A stretch of 64,000 bases of DNA, taken from the NCBI RefSeq assembly GCF_016110345.1, contig NZ_AP019011.1, positions 1 through 64,000 of the forward strand. The letters are read 5' to 3'. The notes beneath the pieces are model-generated. The model ran no database searches. It saw only the letters and a program-made list of their open reading frames with translations, and had not been told where the DNA came from. The translations under genes and the position numbers were made by a program. Of this stretch, positions 26,990 to 35,445 are shown piece by piece (the first letter of the stretch is position 1; each line of letters starts with the position of its first letter). The DNA comes from Fluviibacter phosphoraccumulans. Its GTDB lineage: Bacteria; Pseudomonadota; Gammaproteobacteria; Burkholderiales; Rhodocyclaceae.

Positions 26990-27001
26990 TAAATCGCTTC
27001 C

Positions 27002-27682
27002 TTACTTCATCTGGCGCTGGAGGATGTTCGAGAACTCTTCCATAAAGGATTCGAAGCGCGATGCGAGGCGGTCGATGTCATACGAGAAGCGGTTGTAAGC
27101 AACAACGGCCGGAATGGCGGCGAACAGGCCGATAGCAGTGGCCACCAGGGCTTCGGCAATACCGGGCGCGACGGAGGACAAGGTTGCCTGGCCGACATTG
27201 GACAGGCCGCGGAAGGCGTGCATGATGCCCCAGACGGTACCGAACAGACCAACGTAGGGCGATACAGAACCGGTAGAAGCCAGGAAGGCGAGATGCGATT
27301 CCAGGCTGTCAAGTTCGCGTTGATAGGTAGCGCGCATGGCACGACGTGAACCATCGAGAATATCTTTAGGTTCCAGCATGTGCTGATCACGCAGTTTGTT
27401 GAATTCACGTAACCCGGATTCAAAAATCCGTTCCAGGCTACCGGCGTTATGGCGGTCATTCAGTGCGGCCTGATACAGATCATTCAGGCTGCTGCCGGAC
27501 CAGAAAGATTGCTCAAAGTCTGCAGTCTTGTTCTTCTCGGCGCGTACGGTCAGCCACTTCAGGAAGATGTAGTACCACGACATGAAAGAGACGATAAGCA
27601 GCAGGAGCATGATGCCTTGAACGACGGCGCTGGCGCCGAGCACCAGGCTCAGGATAGACATGTCTTGGGGAGTTGGATTCAT
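27002..27682 (-). CDS. tolQ: Tol system proton-channel subunit TolQ
   Basis: TolQ (MotA/TolQ/ExbB family) surrounds TolR as the stator of the Tol motor. The 226-residue protein has three membrane helices: one near 18-40 and a pair near 135-200 carrying PYVGLFGTVWGIMHAF and GIAEALVATAIGLFAAIPAV, the family signatures. Its ATG overlaps the ybgC stop (ATGA), so translation is coupled. The C-terminal cytoplasmic helix ends in SNILQRQMK. Confidence 0.95.
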   Translation of the reverse strand: MNPTPQDMSILSLVLGASAVVQGIMLLLLIVSFMSWYYIFLKWLTVRAEKNKTADFEQSFWSGSSLNDLYQAALNDRHNAGSLERIFESGLREFNKLRDQHMLEPKDILDGSRRAMRATYQRELDSLESHLAFLASTGSVSPYVGLFGTVWGIMHAFRGLSNVGQATLSSVAPGIAEALVATAIGLFAAIPAVVAYNRFSYDIDRLASRFESFMEEFSNILQRQMK

Positions 27683-28104
27683 GATGCGTCGCTAGGTTGT
27701 AATTGGCAATGGAGCCAGTCGGGGATAGAAACGGGGCGGAGGGTCTTGAGGTTGACACAGGCCAGTTTGACGTTGCCGGTGACGAGGGTTTCGCGGGTGC
27801 CATCGGCATTGAGCCGATCGACCCACTGTTCAAATTGCAGCTGGGCACGGCCCAGGTGTTCGAGGCGTAAACCGGCTTCGAGGTGATCGTCGAGTTTGCC
27901 CGGGCGTTTGTAATCGGCACTCACTGATTTGACGACAAAGACAATGTCTTCGGCCGCCAGCAGATCGGTTTGATTGTGTCCCAGTGAGCGCAACCATTCG
28001 GTGCGGCAACGCTCGAAAAATTTAAGGTAGTTGGCGTAATACACCACGCCACCGGCATCGGTGTCTTCGTAATAGATACGAACCGGGTGATGAAAGACGG
28101 TCAT
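27679..28104 (-). CDS. ybgC: Acyl-CoA thioesterase YbgC (Tol-Pal cluster)
   Basis: YbgC is a hot-dog-fold thioesterase of the 4-hydroxybenzoyl-CoA thioesterase family. The 141-residue protein has the family active-site region YYEDTDAGGVVYYANYL, with the catalytic aspartate in EDTDAGG. ATG at 28104 is used because it is the family's typical start and lies just after the ruvB stop; a GTG four codons upstream would overlap ruvB. It is the first gene of the tol cluster proper and bridges ruvB to tolQ. Confidence 0.93.
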   Translation of the reverse strand: MTVFHHPVRIYYEDTDAGGVVYYANYLKFFERCRTEWLRSLGHNQTDLLAAEDIVFVVKSVSADYKRPGKLDDHLEAGLRLEHLGRAQLQFEQWVDRLNADGTRETLVTGNVKLACVNLKTLRPVSIPDWLHCQLQPSDAS

Positions 28105-28105
28105 G

Positions 28106-29185
28106 TTACTGCACACCTTGATCTCGCCACGTGGCAGCGTCAGAGTCGTTTTCAGGTGCCTGCAGGCCTAGGTGATGATAGACCCGGTTGGTAGCAATAC
28201 GACCACGCGGGGTGCGTTGCAGATACCCCTGCTGAATCAGGAAGGGTTCCAGCACATCTTCGATCGTGTCCCGTGCTTCACCAATAGCCGCTGCCAGGTT
28301 ATCGACACCGACCGGGCCGCCGCCAAACTTTTCGATGACCGCCAGTAGGAGCTTGCGATCCATGAGATCCAGGCCCACCGGGTCGACGTCCAGCATGGCC
28401 AGGGCAGCATCCGCTGTGTGGGCGTTGATGCCGTCTTTTTGTTCAGGGGCACGAATTTCGGCGTAGTCGCGAACGCGGCGTAGCAGTCGATTGGCGATAC
28501 GGGGCGTGCCGCGCGAACGCTTGGCAATTTCCAGGGCGCCATCGTCGGCCAGCGCTAAATCGAGCAGTCGTGCCGAGCGGGCAACAATCTGCTGCAAATC
28601 TTCGGCCGCATAAAACTCCAGGCGGGACACAATGCCAAACCGGTCGCGTAGCGGGTTGGTGAGCATGCCGGCACGCGTGGTGGCGCCGACCAGCGTAAAG
28701 GGCGGTAGATCCAGTTTGACCGAGCGGGCGGCGGGGCCTTCACCGATCATGATGTCAATCTGGTAGTCCTCCAGTGCCGGGTAGAGAATTTCTTCGACCA
28801 CGGGCGAGAGGCGATGAATTTCATCGATGAACAGCACATCGTGCGGTTCCAGGTTGGTCAGTAGTGCAGCCAGGTCGCCCGGGCGCTCCAATACCGGACC
28901 ACTGGTCTGGCGTAGATTGACACCCAGTTCGTGCGCAATGATGTGCGCCAGGGTGGTCTTGCCTAGCCCCGGCGGGCCGAACAACAAGACATGGTCCAGC
29001 GCATCGCCGCGTTTTTTGGCGGCTTCAATAAAGAGACCCAGCTGGTCACGGACTTTGTGCTGGCCCGTGTAATCGGCCAGGCGCTTGGGGCGCAGCGCGC
29101 GCTCTTGCGCCTCTTCCTGGTGGGAGGCACTATTTGGGGTAATCAGCCGATCAACGCCGGCTGCGAAATCGTCGGTCTCAATCAC
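28106..29185 (-). CDS. ruvB: Holliday junction branch-migration ATPase RuvB
   Basis: RuvB is the hexameric motor that drives branch migration with RuvA. The 359-residue protein has Walker A GPPGLGKTT, Walker B FIDEIHRL, sensor GATTRAG, the arginine finger region LRDRFG, and the C-terminal winged helix ending with TPRGRIATNRVYHHLG. The start is taken as GTG at 29185 (VIETDDF), the family's normal N-terminus. This GTG overlaps the perM stop as GTGA. A longer frame would reach 29227 inside perM. Confidence 0.95.
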   Translation of the reverse strand: MIETDDFAAGVDRLITPNSASHQEEAQERALRPKRLADYTGQHKVRDQLGLFIEAAKKRGDALDHVLLFGPPGLGKTTLAHIIAHELGVNLRQTSGPVLERPGDLAALLTNLEPHDVLFIDEIHRLSPVVEEILYPALEDYQIDIMIGEGPAARSVKLDLPPFTLVGATTRAGMLTNPLRDRFGIVSRLEFYAAEDLQQIVARSARLLDLALADDGALEIAKRSRGTPRIANRLLRRVRDYAEIRAPEQKDGINAHTADAALAMLDVDPVGLDLMDRKLLLAVIEKFGGGPVGVDNLAAAIGEARDTIEDVLEPFLIQQGYLQRTPRGRIATNRVYHHLGLQAPENDSDAATWRDQGVQ

Positions 29186-30243
29186 AGGCGTTCCGAATGG
29201 GTGATGGTGTTGCGGTGATTCAGCCACTGGTTGGTCATAGCCACCGCCAGTGCCAGCAGTGTCGGGCCGATGAAAATGCCGACGAAACCGAACGCGATAA
29301 TGCCGCCGAAGGTGCCCAGTGCGATGAGCAGGAAGGGCAGGCTGGCGGTATGGGCGATGAGGACTGGGCGAACGACGTTATCGACGCTGCTGATACCGGC
29401 GGCGCCCCAGATCACCATAAAAATCGCCCAGCCAGTGAGGCTCTGATCGTAAAGCCAGTAGGCGGCGCCCAGCCAGATCAGCACCGGGCCGGCGGGCAGC
29501 ATGGAAGTCAGGAAGGTTGCGGCGCCGAGCAAGCCGGCATTGGGCACGCCGGCGATTTTGAAACCGATATACGCCACCAGGCCCTGGGCGGCTGCGGTGC
29601 CGAGAATGCCGACCATCACACCGAGAATCGTTTTGCCAGCCACATCAACCATGTGCGTGCCAATATCACCACTTAAGCGGCGTGCCGCATTACGCAACCA
29701 CATCGACCATTGTTGACCGTCACGGTAGGCAAAGAAGGCGATAAAGATCGCCAGCAGAATTTGCAGGACCCCATTGACGACCCCCGAGGCAATGCTGGTG
29801 ATGAGGCGCTTGGCCGGGTCGTAAATGCGCTGCAGCAATTCTGCGCCACTACCAGCATCGTTGAGCAGGTGATCCCAGTAAGCCTTGATATGCTCGCCGA
29901 CCAGCGGTAGCGTCAGCAGCCAGGCGGGCGGTTCGCCAATGCCGCCCTGGAAACGGTCTTTGAGCGTTTCAACCAAAATGGTGGCAGCCTTGGTGACTTG
30001 ACCCCCAAGGAAGAACGTCGGGATCAAAATGAGTACGGTGAGCAACAAGGTCATGATGGCCGCAGCCAGTGCCTTGCGATTGCCTAACTGACGCACCAGC
30101 CAGGAATAGGGAAGCCAGGTGGCGACGACGATGATGAGCGCCGTTAACAGGGGTGACAGAAACGGGCGCAGCACCCACAGCACGCCCAGGATGAGCAAGG
30201 CGACGATCGTGATGCGGGAGATCTGTAATCCGGGGGAATACAT
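29182..30243 (-). CDS. AI-2E family transporter (PerM-like)
   Basis: Members of the AI-2E/PerM family are membrane proteins of about 350 residues, proposed as exporters or Na+/H+ antiporters in different organisms. This 353-residue protein has about eight helices with the usual plan: two N-terminal helices, a soluble stretch (about 95-150), and then the conserved region with GVMVGILGTAAAQGLVAYIGF, GLLGAATFLTSMLPAGP and FGFVGIFIGPTLLALA. It lies between ruvA and ruvB and overlaps ruvB by GTGA, so it is co-expressed with the Ruv proteins. No known functional link explains this. Confidence 0.9.
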   Translation of the reverse strand: MYSPGLQISRITIVALLILGVLWVLRPFLSPLLTALIIVVATWLPYSWLVRQLGNRKALAAAIMTLLLTVLILIPTFFLGGQVTKAATILVETLKDRFQGGIGEPPAWLLTLPLVGEHIKAYWDHLLNDAGSGAELLQRIYDPAKRLITSIASGVVNGVLQILLAIFIAFFAYRDGQQWSMWLRNAARRLSGDIGTHMVDVAGKTILGVMVGILGTAAAQGLVAYIGFKIAGVPNAGLLGAATFLTSMLPAGPVLIWLGAAYWLYDQSLTGWAIFMVIWGAAGISSVDNVVRPVLIAHTASLPFLLIALGTFGGIIAFGFVGIFIGPTLLALAVAMTNQWLNHRNTITHSERL

Positions 30244-30267
30244 GCGCGGGTTCCTCGATCGTTTCGG

Positions 30268-30864
30268 TTATTTGAGGCCGGACAACTGTTTCAGGGCAAG
30301 GCGGATAGCATCGGTCGTGCTAACACCAACCGGCAGCGCTTTGGTGGCGCTTTGCGCCTCGCGGGCATTGTAGCCGAGTGCGACCAGGGCCTCGATCGTG
30401 TCTTGTAACGGATCTGCCGGGATGATCTGCCCGGCGGCAATGGCGGTGGCATTGCCCGCCACCAGATCCAGTTTGCCTTTGAGTTCGAGCAGCAGGCGTT
30501 CGGCGGTTTTCTTGCCGATCCCCGGAATGCGGGTGAAGCAGGCCACATCTTGCCGGGCGATGGCTGCGGCCAGCTCGTCAACATTCAGTCCGGAGAGCAC
30601 CGCCAGCGCCATGCGGGCACCGACGCCGGAGATCTTGATCAGTTGACGAAAGGCGGTCCGCTCGCTTTCACTGAGAAAGCCATATAGAAAATGACCGTCT
30701 TCGCGTACGGCCATGTGGATGTGCAAGCTGACAGGTGCGTCGAGCGCCGGGAGTTCGCAGAAGGTGTTCATCGAGACATCCACTTCGTAGCCGACGCCTT
30801 GCACGTCCACCATAATGGCGGGCGGTTGTTTGGCGATGAGGCGTCCACTCAGGCGGCCAATCAT
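30268..30864 (-). CDS. ruvA: Holliday junction DNA-binding protein RuvA
   Basis: RuvA forms the tetramer that holds the four-way junction for RuvB. The 198-residue protein has domain I (1-65, MIGRLSGRL start), two helix-hairpin-helix motifs (about 70-130, with KISGVGARMALAVLSGL and IPGIGKKTAERLLLELKGKL), a flexible linker, and the RuvB-binding domain III (about 150-198) with EALVALGYNAREAQSA. Its ATG overlaps the ruvC stop (ATGA). Confidence 0.96.
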   Translation of the reverse strand: MIGRLSGRLIAKQPPAIMVDVQGVGYEVDVSMNTFCELPALDAPVSLHIHMAVREDGHFLYGFLSESERTAFRQLIKISGVGARMALAVLSGLNVDELAAAIARQDVACFTRIPGIGKKTAERLLLELKGKLDLVAGNATAIAAGQIIPADPLQDTIEALVALGYNAREAQSATKALPVGVSTTDAIRLALKQLSGLK

Positions 30865-31469
30865 GATGCGGTTCTCCGGTGGGCGGTTGTTGTTTTGCTG
30901 AGGGTTGCGCGATTCAGTAACTCGCTGTCAGCCAACGCCAGAAGGCGCCCCCCGCGCTGACGCCGACCCGGCGCGGCAAGTTGGCCTAGCCCTTGCGAGC
31001 CATGTGCATGGCAGATGGCGCAGGCCAACGCATCAGCCGCATCGCTACCCGGTTCACCGGGCAAGGTAAGCAGGCGCGTGACCATGTGAGCTACCTGTTG
31101 CTTGGCCGCTTTGCCGTGGCCAACAACCGACTGTTTCACCTGTAGGGCGGTGTATTCGCTGACCGGTAGCCCCTGCGCGACCAGTGCCGTAATGGCGGCA
31201 CCGCGCGCCTGACCCAGTAGCAGGGTGGATTGCGGGTTCACGTTGGAAAAGACCTGTTCCACAGCGGCGATATCGGGTTGGTAGGTGCCAATAATTTCGG
31301 TGATGCCTGCGTACAGGGTATGCAGACGTTCGGGTAGGCGCTGGTGGCTGTCAGATTTAATGCAGCCGCTGGCAACGTACCGTAGCTTCTGGCCTTGCAT
31401 CTCGATCACGCCGAAGCCGGTCATGCGTAGACCCGGGTCAATGCCGAGAATACGCGTGACCTTAGACAA
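30861..31469 (-). CDS. ruvC: Holliday junction resolvase RuvC
   Basis: RuvC cuts Holliday junctions symmetrically. The 202-residue protein has the RNase H-like acidic residues in LGIDPGLRMTGFG (first Asp), AAVEQVF (Glu), and the later DAADALACAICH pair. The C-terminus is about 25 residues longer than the common form and basic. It starts three bases after yebC and overlaps ruvA, giving the order yebC-ruvC-ruvA found widely in Proteobacteria. Confidence 0.96.
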   Translation of the reverse strand: MSKVTRILGIDPGLRMTGFGVIEMQGQKLRYVASGCIKSDSHQRLPERLHTLYAGITEIIGTYQPDIAAVEQVFSNVNPQSTLLLGQARGAAITALVAQGLPVSEYTALQVKQSVVGHGKAAKQQVAHMVTRLLTLPGEPGSDAADALACAICHAHGSQGLGQLAAPGRRQRGGRLLALADSELLNRATLSKTTTAHRRTAS

Positions 31470-31472
31470 GGA

Positions 31473-32201
31473 TCAGGCCTCGTCAAAAACGGCGCTGGTA
31501 TAAACCGCCTGAACGTCGTCCAGGGCTTCAATGGCATCCAGCAGCTTTTGCATTTTGACGGCGTCGTCGCCGACCAGCTCGGTTTCGTTGAGTGGGCGCA
31601 TGGTGACTTCTGCCATTTCTGGTTTGAAACCGGCGGCCGTGAGTGCTTCCTGCACGGTGCCGAAATCAGGCGGTGCACACAGCACTTCCAGCGCGCCATC
31701 TTCATGCGTTTGTACGTCTTCGGCACCCGCTTCAATCGCGGTATCCATCAGTTTGGTTTCATCCGTGCCGGGGGCAAACAGGAATTGACCGCAATGCTGG
31801 AACTGGAACGCGACACAGCCATCCGTGCCTAGGTTGCCGCCATGCTTGGAGAAAGCGTGGCGCACATCCGCCACCGTGCGGGTTTTGTTATCGGTGAGGC
31901 AGTCAACAATCACGGCCGCGCCGTTGGTGCCGTAGCCTTCATAGCGCAGTTCAACGTATTCAACGCCTTCCAGTTCGCCCGTGCCTTTTTTAACCGCGCG
32001 GTCGATGTTGTCGGCGGGCATGTTGACGCCTTTAGCGCGATCAATGGCCATGCGCAGACGCGGGTTGAAGTTGATATCACCGCCACCCATTTTGGCGGCT
32101 ACGGTAATTTCCTTGGCCAGACGCGAGAAGACGCGTCCACGTTTTTCATCCTGGCGACCTTTACGGTGCTGGATATTTGCCCACTTTGAATGACCGGCCA
32201 T
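31473..32201 (-). CDS. yebC: YebC/PmpR-family protein
   Basis: The family includes DNA-binding regulators such as PmpR and translation factors of the TACO1/YebC type that act on difficult peptide motifs. The 242-residue protein begins MAGHSKWANIQHRKGRQD, the family hallmark, and has the FNPRLRMAIDRAKGVNMP and EVRY-like LRYEGYGTNGAAVIVD segments. It is the first gene of the minus-strand train that continues through ruvC. Which of the two known roles applies cannot be settled from the sequence. Confidence 0.95.
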   Translation of the reverse strand: MAGHSKWANIQHRKGRQDEKRGRVFSRLAKEITVAAKMGGGDINFNPRLRMAIDRAKGVNMPADNIDRAVKKGTGELEGVEYVELRYEGYGTNGAAVIVDCLTDNKTRTVADVRHAFSKHGGNLGTDGCVAFQFQHCGQFLFAPGTDETKLMDTAIEAGAEDVQTHEDGALEVLCAPPDFGTVQEALTAAGFKPEMAEVTMRPLNETELVGDDAVKMQKLLDAIEALDDVQAVYTSAVFDEA

Positions 32202-32251
32202 GCGTATTCCTGAAAAGCGCGATGTCGTTGATTTCGACGGAAAATAGAAAC

Positions 32252-32271
32252 GCGCCCGCAGAAGCGGGCGC
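32252..32271 (-). terminator. Rho-independent terminator after rpoH
   Basis: An 8-bp G+C-rich perfect stem (32252-32259 and 32264-32271) with loop AGAA is followed on the minus strand by GTTTCTATTTT. It lies 70 bases past the rpoH stop and just upstream of yebC, so it insulates the two. Confidence 0.8.
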
Positions 32272-32340
32272 TTTGTACAGCTTTGAATTATACGGCTTTC
32301 TTGCCGTTTCCGGCAGAGGGGTGCCGTGTTTTAGCTTGCG

Positions 32341-33234
32341 TTAGGCGGGTACCAGATACGACCGGAGTGACTTCAGCGCCTTGGCTTCAATCTGGCGCAC
32401 GCGTTCGGCCGAAATACCATATTCATCAGCCAGATCCTGCAGGGTCGCACCGCTATCATCGGCTAACCAGCGCGATTGCACGATGTGACGACTCCGGTCA
32501 TCCAGCTGTCCCAGCGCATGCTGTAGGCCAGTCGATTGCAGGTTATCGCGGTCGCGGCCTTCCAGAATCGCTGTAGGTTCCATCGTGTCATCAGCCAGAT
32601 AGTCGATGGGGGCGTAGCTATCATCATCTGAGACATCGGGGCCCGGATCCAGTGCAATGTCACGGCCAGACAGGCGCATATTCATCTCGCGCACATCGGC
32701 TTCTGACACGTTCAGCTGGGTAGCAATGGATTCAGTGGCGGCTTGATCCAGATGGCTGGCATTGCCCTTCATACTGCGCAGATTGAAGAACAGCTTGCGT
32801 TGCGCTTTGGTCGTAGCAACTTTGACCAGGCGCCAGTTTTTCAGCACATATTCATGAATCTCGGCCTTGATCCAATGCATGGCAAAGGAGACCAGACGCA
32901 CACCGCGTTCTGGGTCAAAGCGTTTCACCGCCTTCATCAGGCCGATATTGCCTTCCTGGATCAAGTCGGCGTGCGGCAGACCGTAGCCCAGATACTGACG
33001 CGCGGTAGATACCACCAGGCGGAGATGGGACACGATCAATTGCCGGGCTGCATCCAGGTCATCTTCGTCGCGCAGACGGCGCGCCAAATTCTGCTCTTCC
33101 TGTTCGGTGAGCATGGGATATTGCTGAACGGCACGGATGTAGGCGTCCAGATTGCCCACCGGCGATGGCATCGCGGTCAAGGCGTTAGTTTTAGGGTTGC
33201 TGGCGTGACTTAGGGTCATAGCAGTCGATGTCAT
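32341..33234 (-). CDS. rpoH: Heat-shock sigma factor RpoH (sigma-32)
   Basis: RpoH directs RNA polymerase to heat-shock promoters. The 297-residue protein has sigma region 2 (LRLVVSTARQYLGYGLPHADLIQEGNIGLMKAVKRFDPERGV as successive segments from about residue 70), followed by the RpoH box region ending in TTKAQRKLFFNLR, which sigma-70 lacks. Region 4 at the C-terminus has LQDLADEYGISAERVRQIE. The gene is preceded by a CIRCE operator (33262-33288), so repression by HrcA is expected. Confidence 0.96.
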   Translation of the reverse strand: MTSTAMTLSHASNPKTNALTAMPSPVGNLDAYIRAVQQYPMLTEQEEQNLARRLRDEDDLDAARQLIVSHLRLVVSTARQYLGYGLPHADLIQEGNIGLMKAVKRFDPERGVRLVSFAMHWIKAEIHEYVLKNWRLVKVATTKAQRKLFFNLRSMKGNASHLDQAATESIATQLNVSEADVREMNMRLSGRDIALDPGPDVSDDDSYAPIDYLADDTMEPTAILEGRDRDNLQSTGLQHALGQLDDRSRHIVQSRWLADDSGATLQDLADEYGISAERVRQIEAKALKSLRSYLVPA

Positions 33235-33261
33235 AGGAATCCTCTCGTTATTATCGTTGTT

Positions 33262-33288
33262 TTGGCACTCAAAGCAATAGAGTGCTAA
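33262..33288 (-). promoter_or_regulatory. CIRCE element (HrcA operator) upstream of rpoH
   Basis: The sequence is TTGGCACTC, nine bases, GAGTGCTAA, which matches the CIRCE consensus TTAGCACTC-N9-GAGTGCTAA at 17 of 18 arm positions. It lies 28-54 bases upstream of the rpoH start, where it should cover the promoter. CIRCE is the binding site of the heat-shock repressor HrcA, so this places the heat-shock sigma factor under HrcA control. Confidence 0.92.
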
Positions 33289-33322
33289 AAACGAGAAAAG
33301 TTCCCGGAAATCCTGACTATTT

Positions 33323-34438
33323 TTAAGGGATAACGATCAGGAATCCAAAAGTCAGAAAAAGCACAAGTAAAACAGTGCCTTGCATAAGATTGGTGCGTTC
33401 AGTCGCCAGGGCGATATTGGCCACCCAGAGCGTCGACAGCAGCATAATCATTTCGTTGGGGCTGAGTCCCAGAATGAGCGTGTGGCCCATGAGCGTGGCT
33501 GCCAGCAAGATGGCGGGGACGCTTAATGACAGGGTTGCCAGGCCGCTGCCGAGCGCAATGTTGACCGAGCGTTGCAGGCGGTTGTGAATGGCCGCGTTGG
33601 CGGAAGCCAGGATCTCCGGGGCCAGAATCAACATGGCCACACACAGGCCTCCCAATGCATCCGGGAGCTGTTTAGCTTCGAGCTGCTCATCAATCAGGAC
33701 AGCGAGCTCTTCTGCCAGAAAGACCACCAGCACCAGATTGGCAATCAGCCAGCCAACGCTGGACAGTAGCTCGCGCCGGGTATGCGGGCGGGTGTGTTTG
33801 CGGGGCGCTGGCTCTGCCCCTAATAACAGGGGCTCGGCCTTGGATCGATCCTTGAAAAGCTGTCGGTGTCGTTGTGTCTGGATGAACAGAAAAATGGCAT
33901 AAAGCACCAGCGATACAATCGCAATAAAGACTTCTTGCGCTAAAGCCAAGGTGGGGCCGATGGTGCTATCTGTGAAGTTGGGGAGCACCAACACCAGAAT
34001 CGAGAGCGGTACGATCAGCCCCAGATAGGTGAGCGCGCCCTCCGTGTTAACGGTCTGCTGATGGTGCACAAACGCGCCGATGAACATGGATAGCCCCAGC
34101 ATCAGACCCACCGTGATCATCACGGTTGCGGCAATGGTGTCGCGCACGAAGGTGGGGTTGTTTTCGTTGTGGCTCAGCACGGTGATCATGATGGCGACTT
34201 CGATGATCGTCGCCGACAGGGTCAGAATCAGGGTGCCGTAAGGCTCTCCCAGCATCTCGGCCAGCTCATCGGCGTGATGGGTCACCCGAAAGATCGCTGA
34301 GAGCGTGATCAGAAACAGCCCGGAGGTAATCCATCCTTCATAAGGCCAGTCGTTGACGGGAACGGGAATCGACAGAATGCAGGCCGCTGTGGCCAGGCAA
34401 AGAAAGAACGGCCATTCTTTCCGGAAGATTGTCGACAT
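33323..34438 (-). CDS. ChaA-like cation/proton antiporter (CaCA superfamily)
   Basis: ChaA-type proteins exchange Ca2+ or Na+/K+ for protons at the inner membrane. The 371-residue protein has about 11 helices and both alpha-repeat signatures: GEPYGTLILTLSATIIEVAIM near 65 and APEILASANAAIHNRLQRSVNIALGSG as two adjoining segments near 275. The acidic residues in these repeats are present. It begins 11 bases after the ftsY stop and is likely in the ftsY transcript. Ion preference cannot be read. Confidence 0.88.
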   Translation of the reverse strand: MSTIFRKEWPFFLCLATAACILSIPVPVNDWPYEGWITSGLFLITLSAIFRVTHHADELAEMLGEPYGTLILTLSATIIEVAIMITVLSHNENNPTFVRDTIAATVMITVGLMLGLSMFIGAFVHHQQTVNTEGALTYLGLIVPLSILVLVLPNFTDSTIGPTLALAQEVFIAIVSLVLYAIFLFIQTQRHRQLFKDRSKAEPLLLGAEPAPRKHTRPHTRRELLSSVGWLIANLVLVVFLAEELAVLIDEQLEAKQLPDALGGLCVAMLILAPEILASANAAIHNRLQRSVNIALGSGLATLSLSVPAILLAATLMGHTLILGLSPNEMIMLLSTLWVANIALATERTNLMQGTVLLVLFLTFGFLIVIP

Positions 34439-34449
34439 GGCGGCGAGGC

Positions 34450-35391
34450 TTATCCGACTAAAGCTTCGGCGAAAGCGCGGGCGCTAAAAGGCTGCAAGTC
34501 TTCGATTTGTTCGCCTACCCCGATGTAACGCACGGGTTTGGGACACTGCTTGGCAATCGCGGCAAGAACGCCGCCTTTGGCGGAACCATCCAGTTTGGTG
34601 ATGACCAGGCCAGTAACGCCGATGGCCTTGTCGAAAGCTTTGACCTGACCGATGGCGTTTTGCCCAATCGTGCCGTCAAGCACCAGCAAGACTTCATGCG
34701 GTGCAGTGGCTTCGGCTTTGGTAATGACCCGGCGGATCTTGGCGATTTCGTCCATCAGATGCATCTGGGTTGGTAAGCGGCCGGCAGTATCGGCCAGCAC
34801 CACATCAATCCCCCGGGCTTTAGCGGCATGCACCGCATCAAAAATAACGGCCGACGGGTCGCCGCCTTCCTGGGCAATCACGGTGACATTATTGCGCGCA
34901 CCCCAGGCCTGCAGTTGCTCCCGTGCCGCGGCCCGGAAGGTATCGCCTGCGGCAAGCAGCACGGAATGGCCAGCTGCCTGGAAATGATGCGCCAGCTTGC
35001 CCAGCGTGGTCGTTTTGCCCGCCCCATTGATGCCGGCCACCATAATCACAAAGGGCGAGTCGGCGGGTGGGCTGATCTGTAATGGGGCTTCCAGCGGTTG
35101 GAGTAAATCAGCCAGACAATCGACCATCGCCGATTGAATGGCCTCGGGTGTTTGCAGCTTGTGTTTGCGGGCGCGCTGGCGAAGATCTTCAATGAGGATA
35201 ATCGTGGCTTCAACGCCCACATCGGCTGAAAGCAGCAGGGCTTCGAGCTCTTCCAGGAGCTCGTCATCCACCTGACCCCGGGCAAACAGGCTGCGGACCG
35301 AGCCGCCTATCTGCTGCCGGGTCTTGGTGAGTCCGGCAAAAAGACGTTCGCGCCAGGAGCGGCGTGGCTGGTTATCAGTAGCGTCAGACAT
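34450..35391 (-). CDS. ftsY: Signal recognition particle receptor FtsY
   Basis: FtsY is the SRP receptor GTPase for co-translational membrane insertion. The 313-residue protein lacks the long acidic A domain of E. coli and consists of the N helical bundle (about 15-95) and G domain. GTPase motifs are GINGAGKTTTLGKLA (G1), DTFRAAAREQL, LADTAGRLPTQ (G3) and TKLDGSAKGG (G4). It is divergent from the M16 peptidase genes, with a short inverted-repeat intergenic region between. Confidence 0.96.
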   Translation of the reverse strand: MSDATDNQPRRSWRERLFAGLTKTRQQIGGSVRSLFARGQVDDELLEELEALLLSADVGVEATIILIEDLRQRARKHKLQTPEAIQSAMVDCLADLLQPLEAPLQISPPADSPFVIMVAGINGAGKTTTLGKLAHHFQAAGHSVLLAAGDTFRAAAREQLQAWGARNNVTVIAQEGGDPSAVIFDAVHAAKARGIDVVLADTAGRLPTQMHLMDEIAKIRRVITKAEATAPHEVLLVLDGTIGQNAIGQVKAFDKAIGVTGLVITKLDGSAKGGVLAAIAKQCPKPVRYIGVGEQIEDLQPFSARAFAEALVG

Positions 35392-35409
35392 GGTGGCAGG
35401 GGTATCCTT

Positions 35410-35443
35410 GGTAATCTCTTGATTCTAGCCTAGACAGATTACC
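35410..35443. promoter_or_regulatory. Inverted repeat in the ftsY / M16 peptidase divergent promoter region
   Basis: GGTAATCT at 35410-35417 and AGATTACC at 35436-35443 form perfect 8-bp arms with an 18-base spacer. They lie in the 54-base gap between the divergent starts. The layout suits a dimeric repressor or a leader hairpin; no regulator is assigned. Confidence 0.35.
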
Positions 35444-35445
35444 TT

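Noticed and set aside
25691..26992. 433-codon plus-strand frame opposite tolA and tolR
   Set aside because: It mirrors the low-complexity tolA stalk, has skewed Gly/Phe/Leu/Arg content, no ribosome site and no family likeness; the minus-strand genes are certain.
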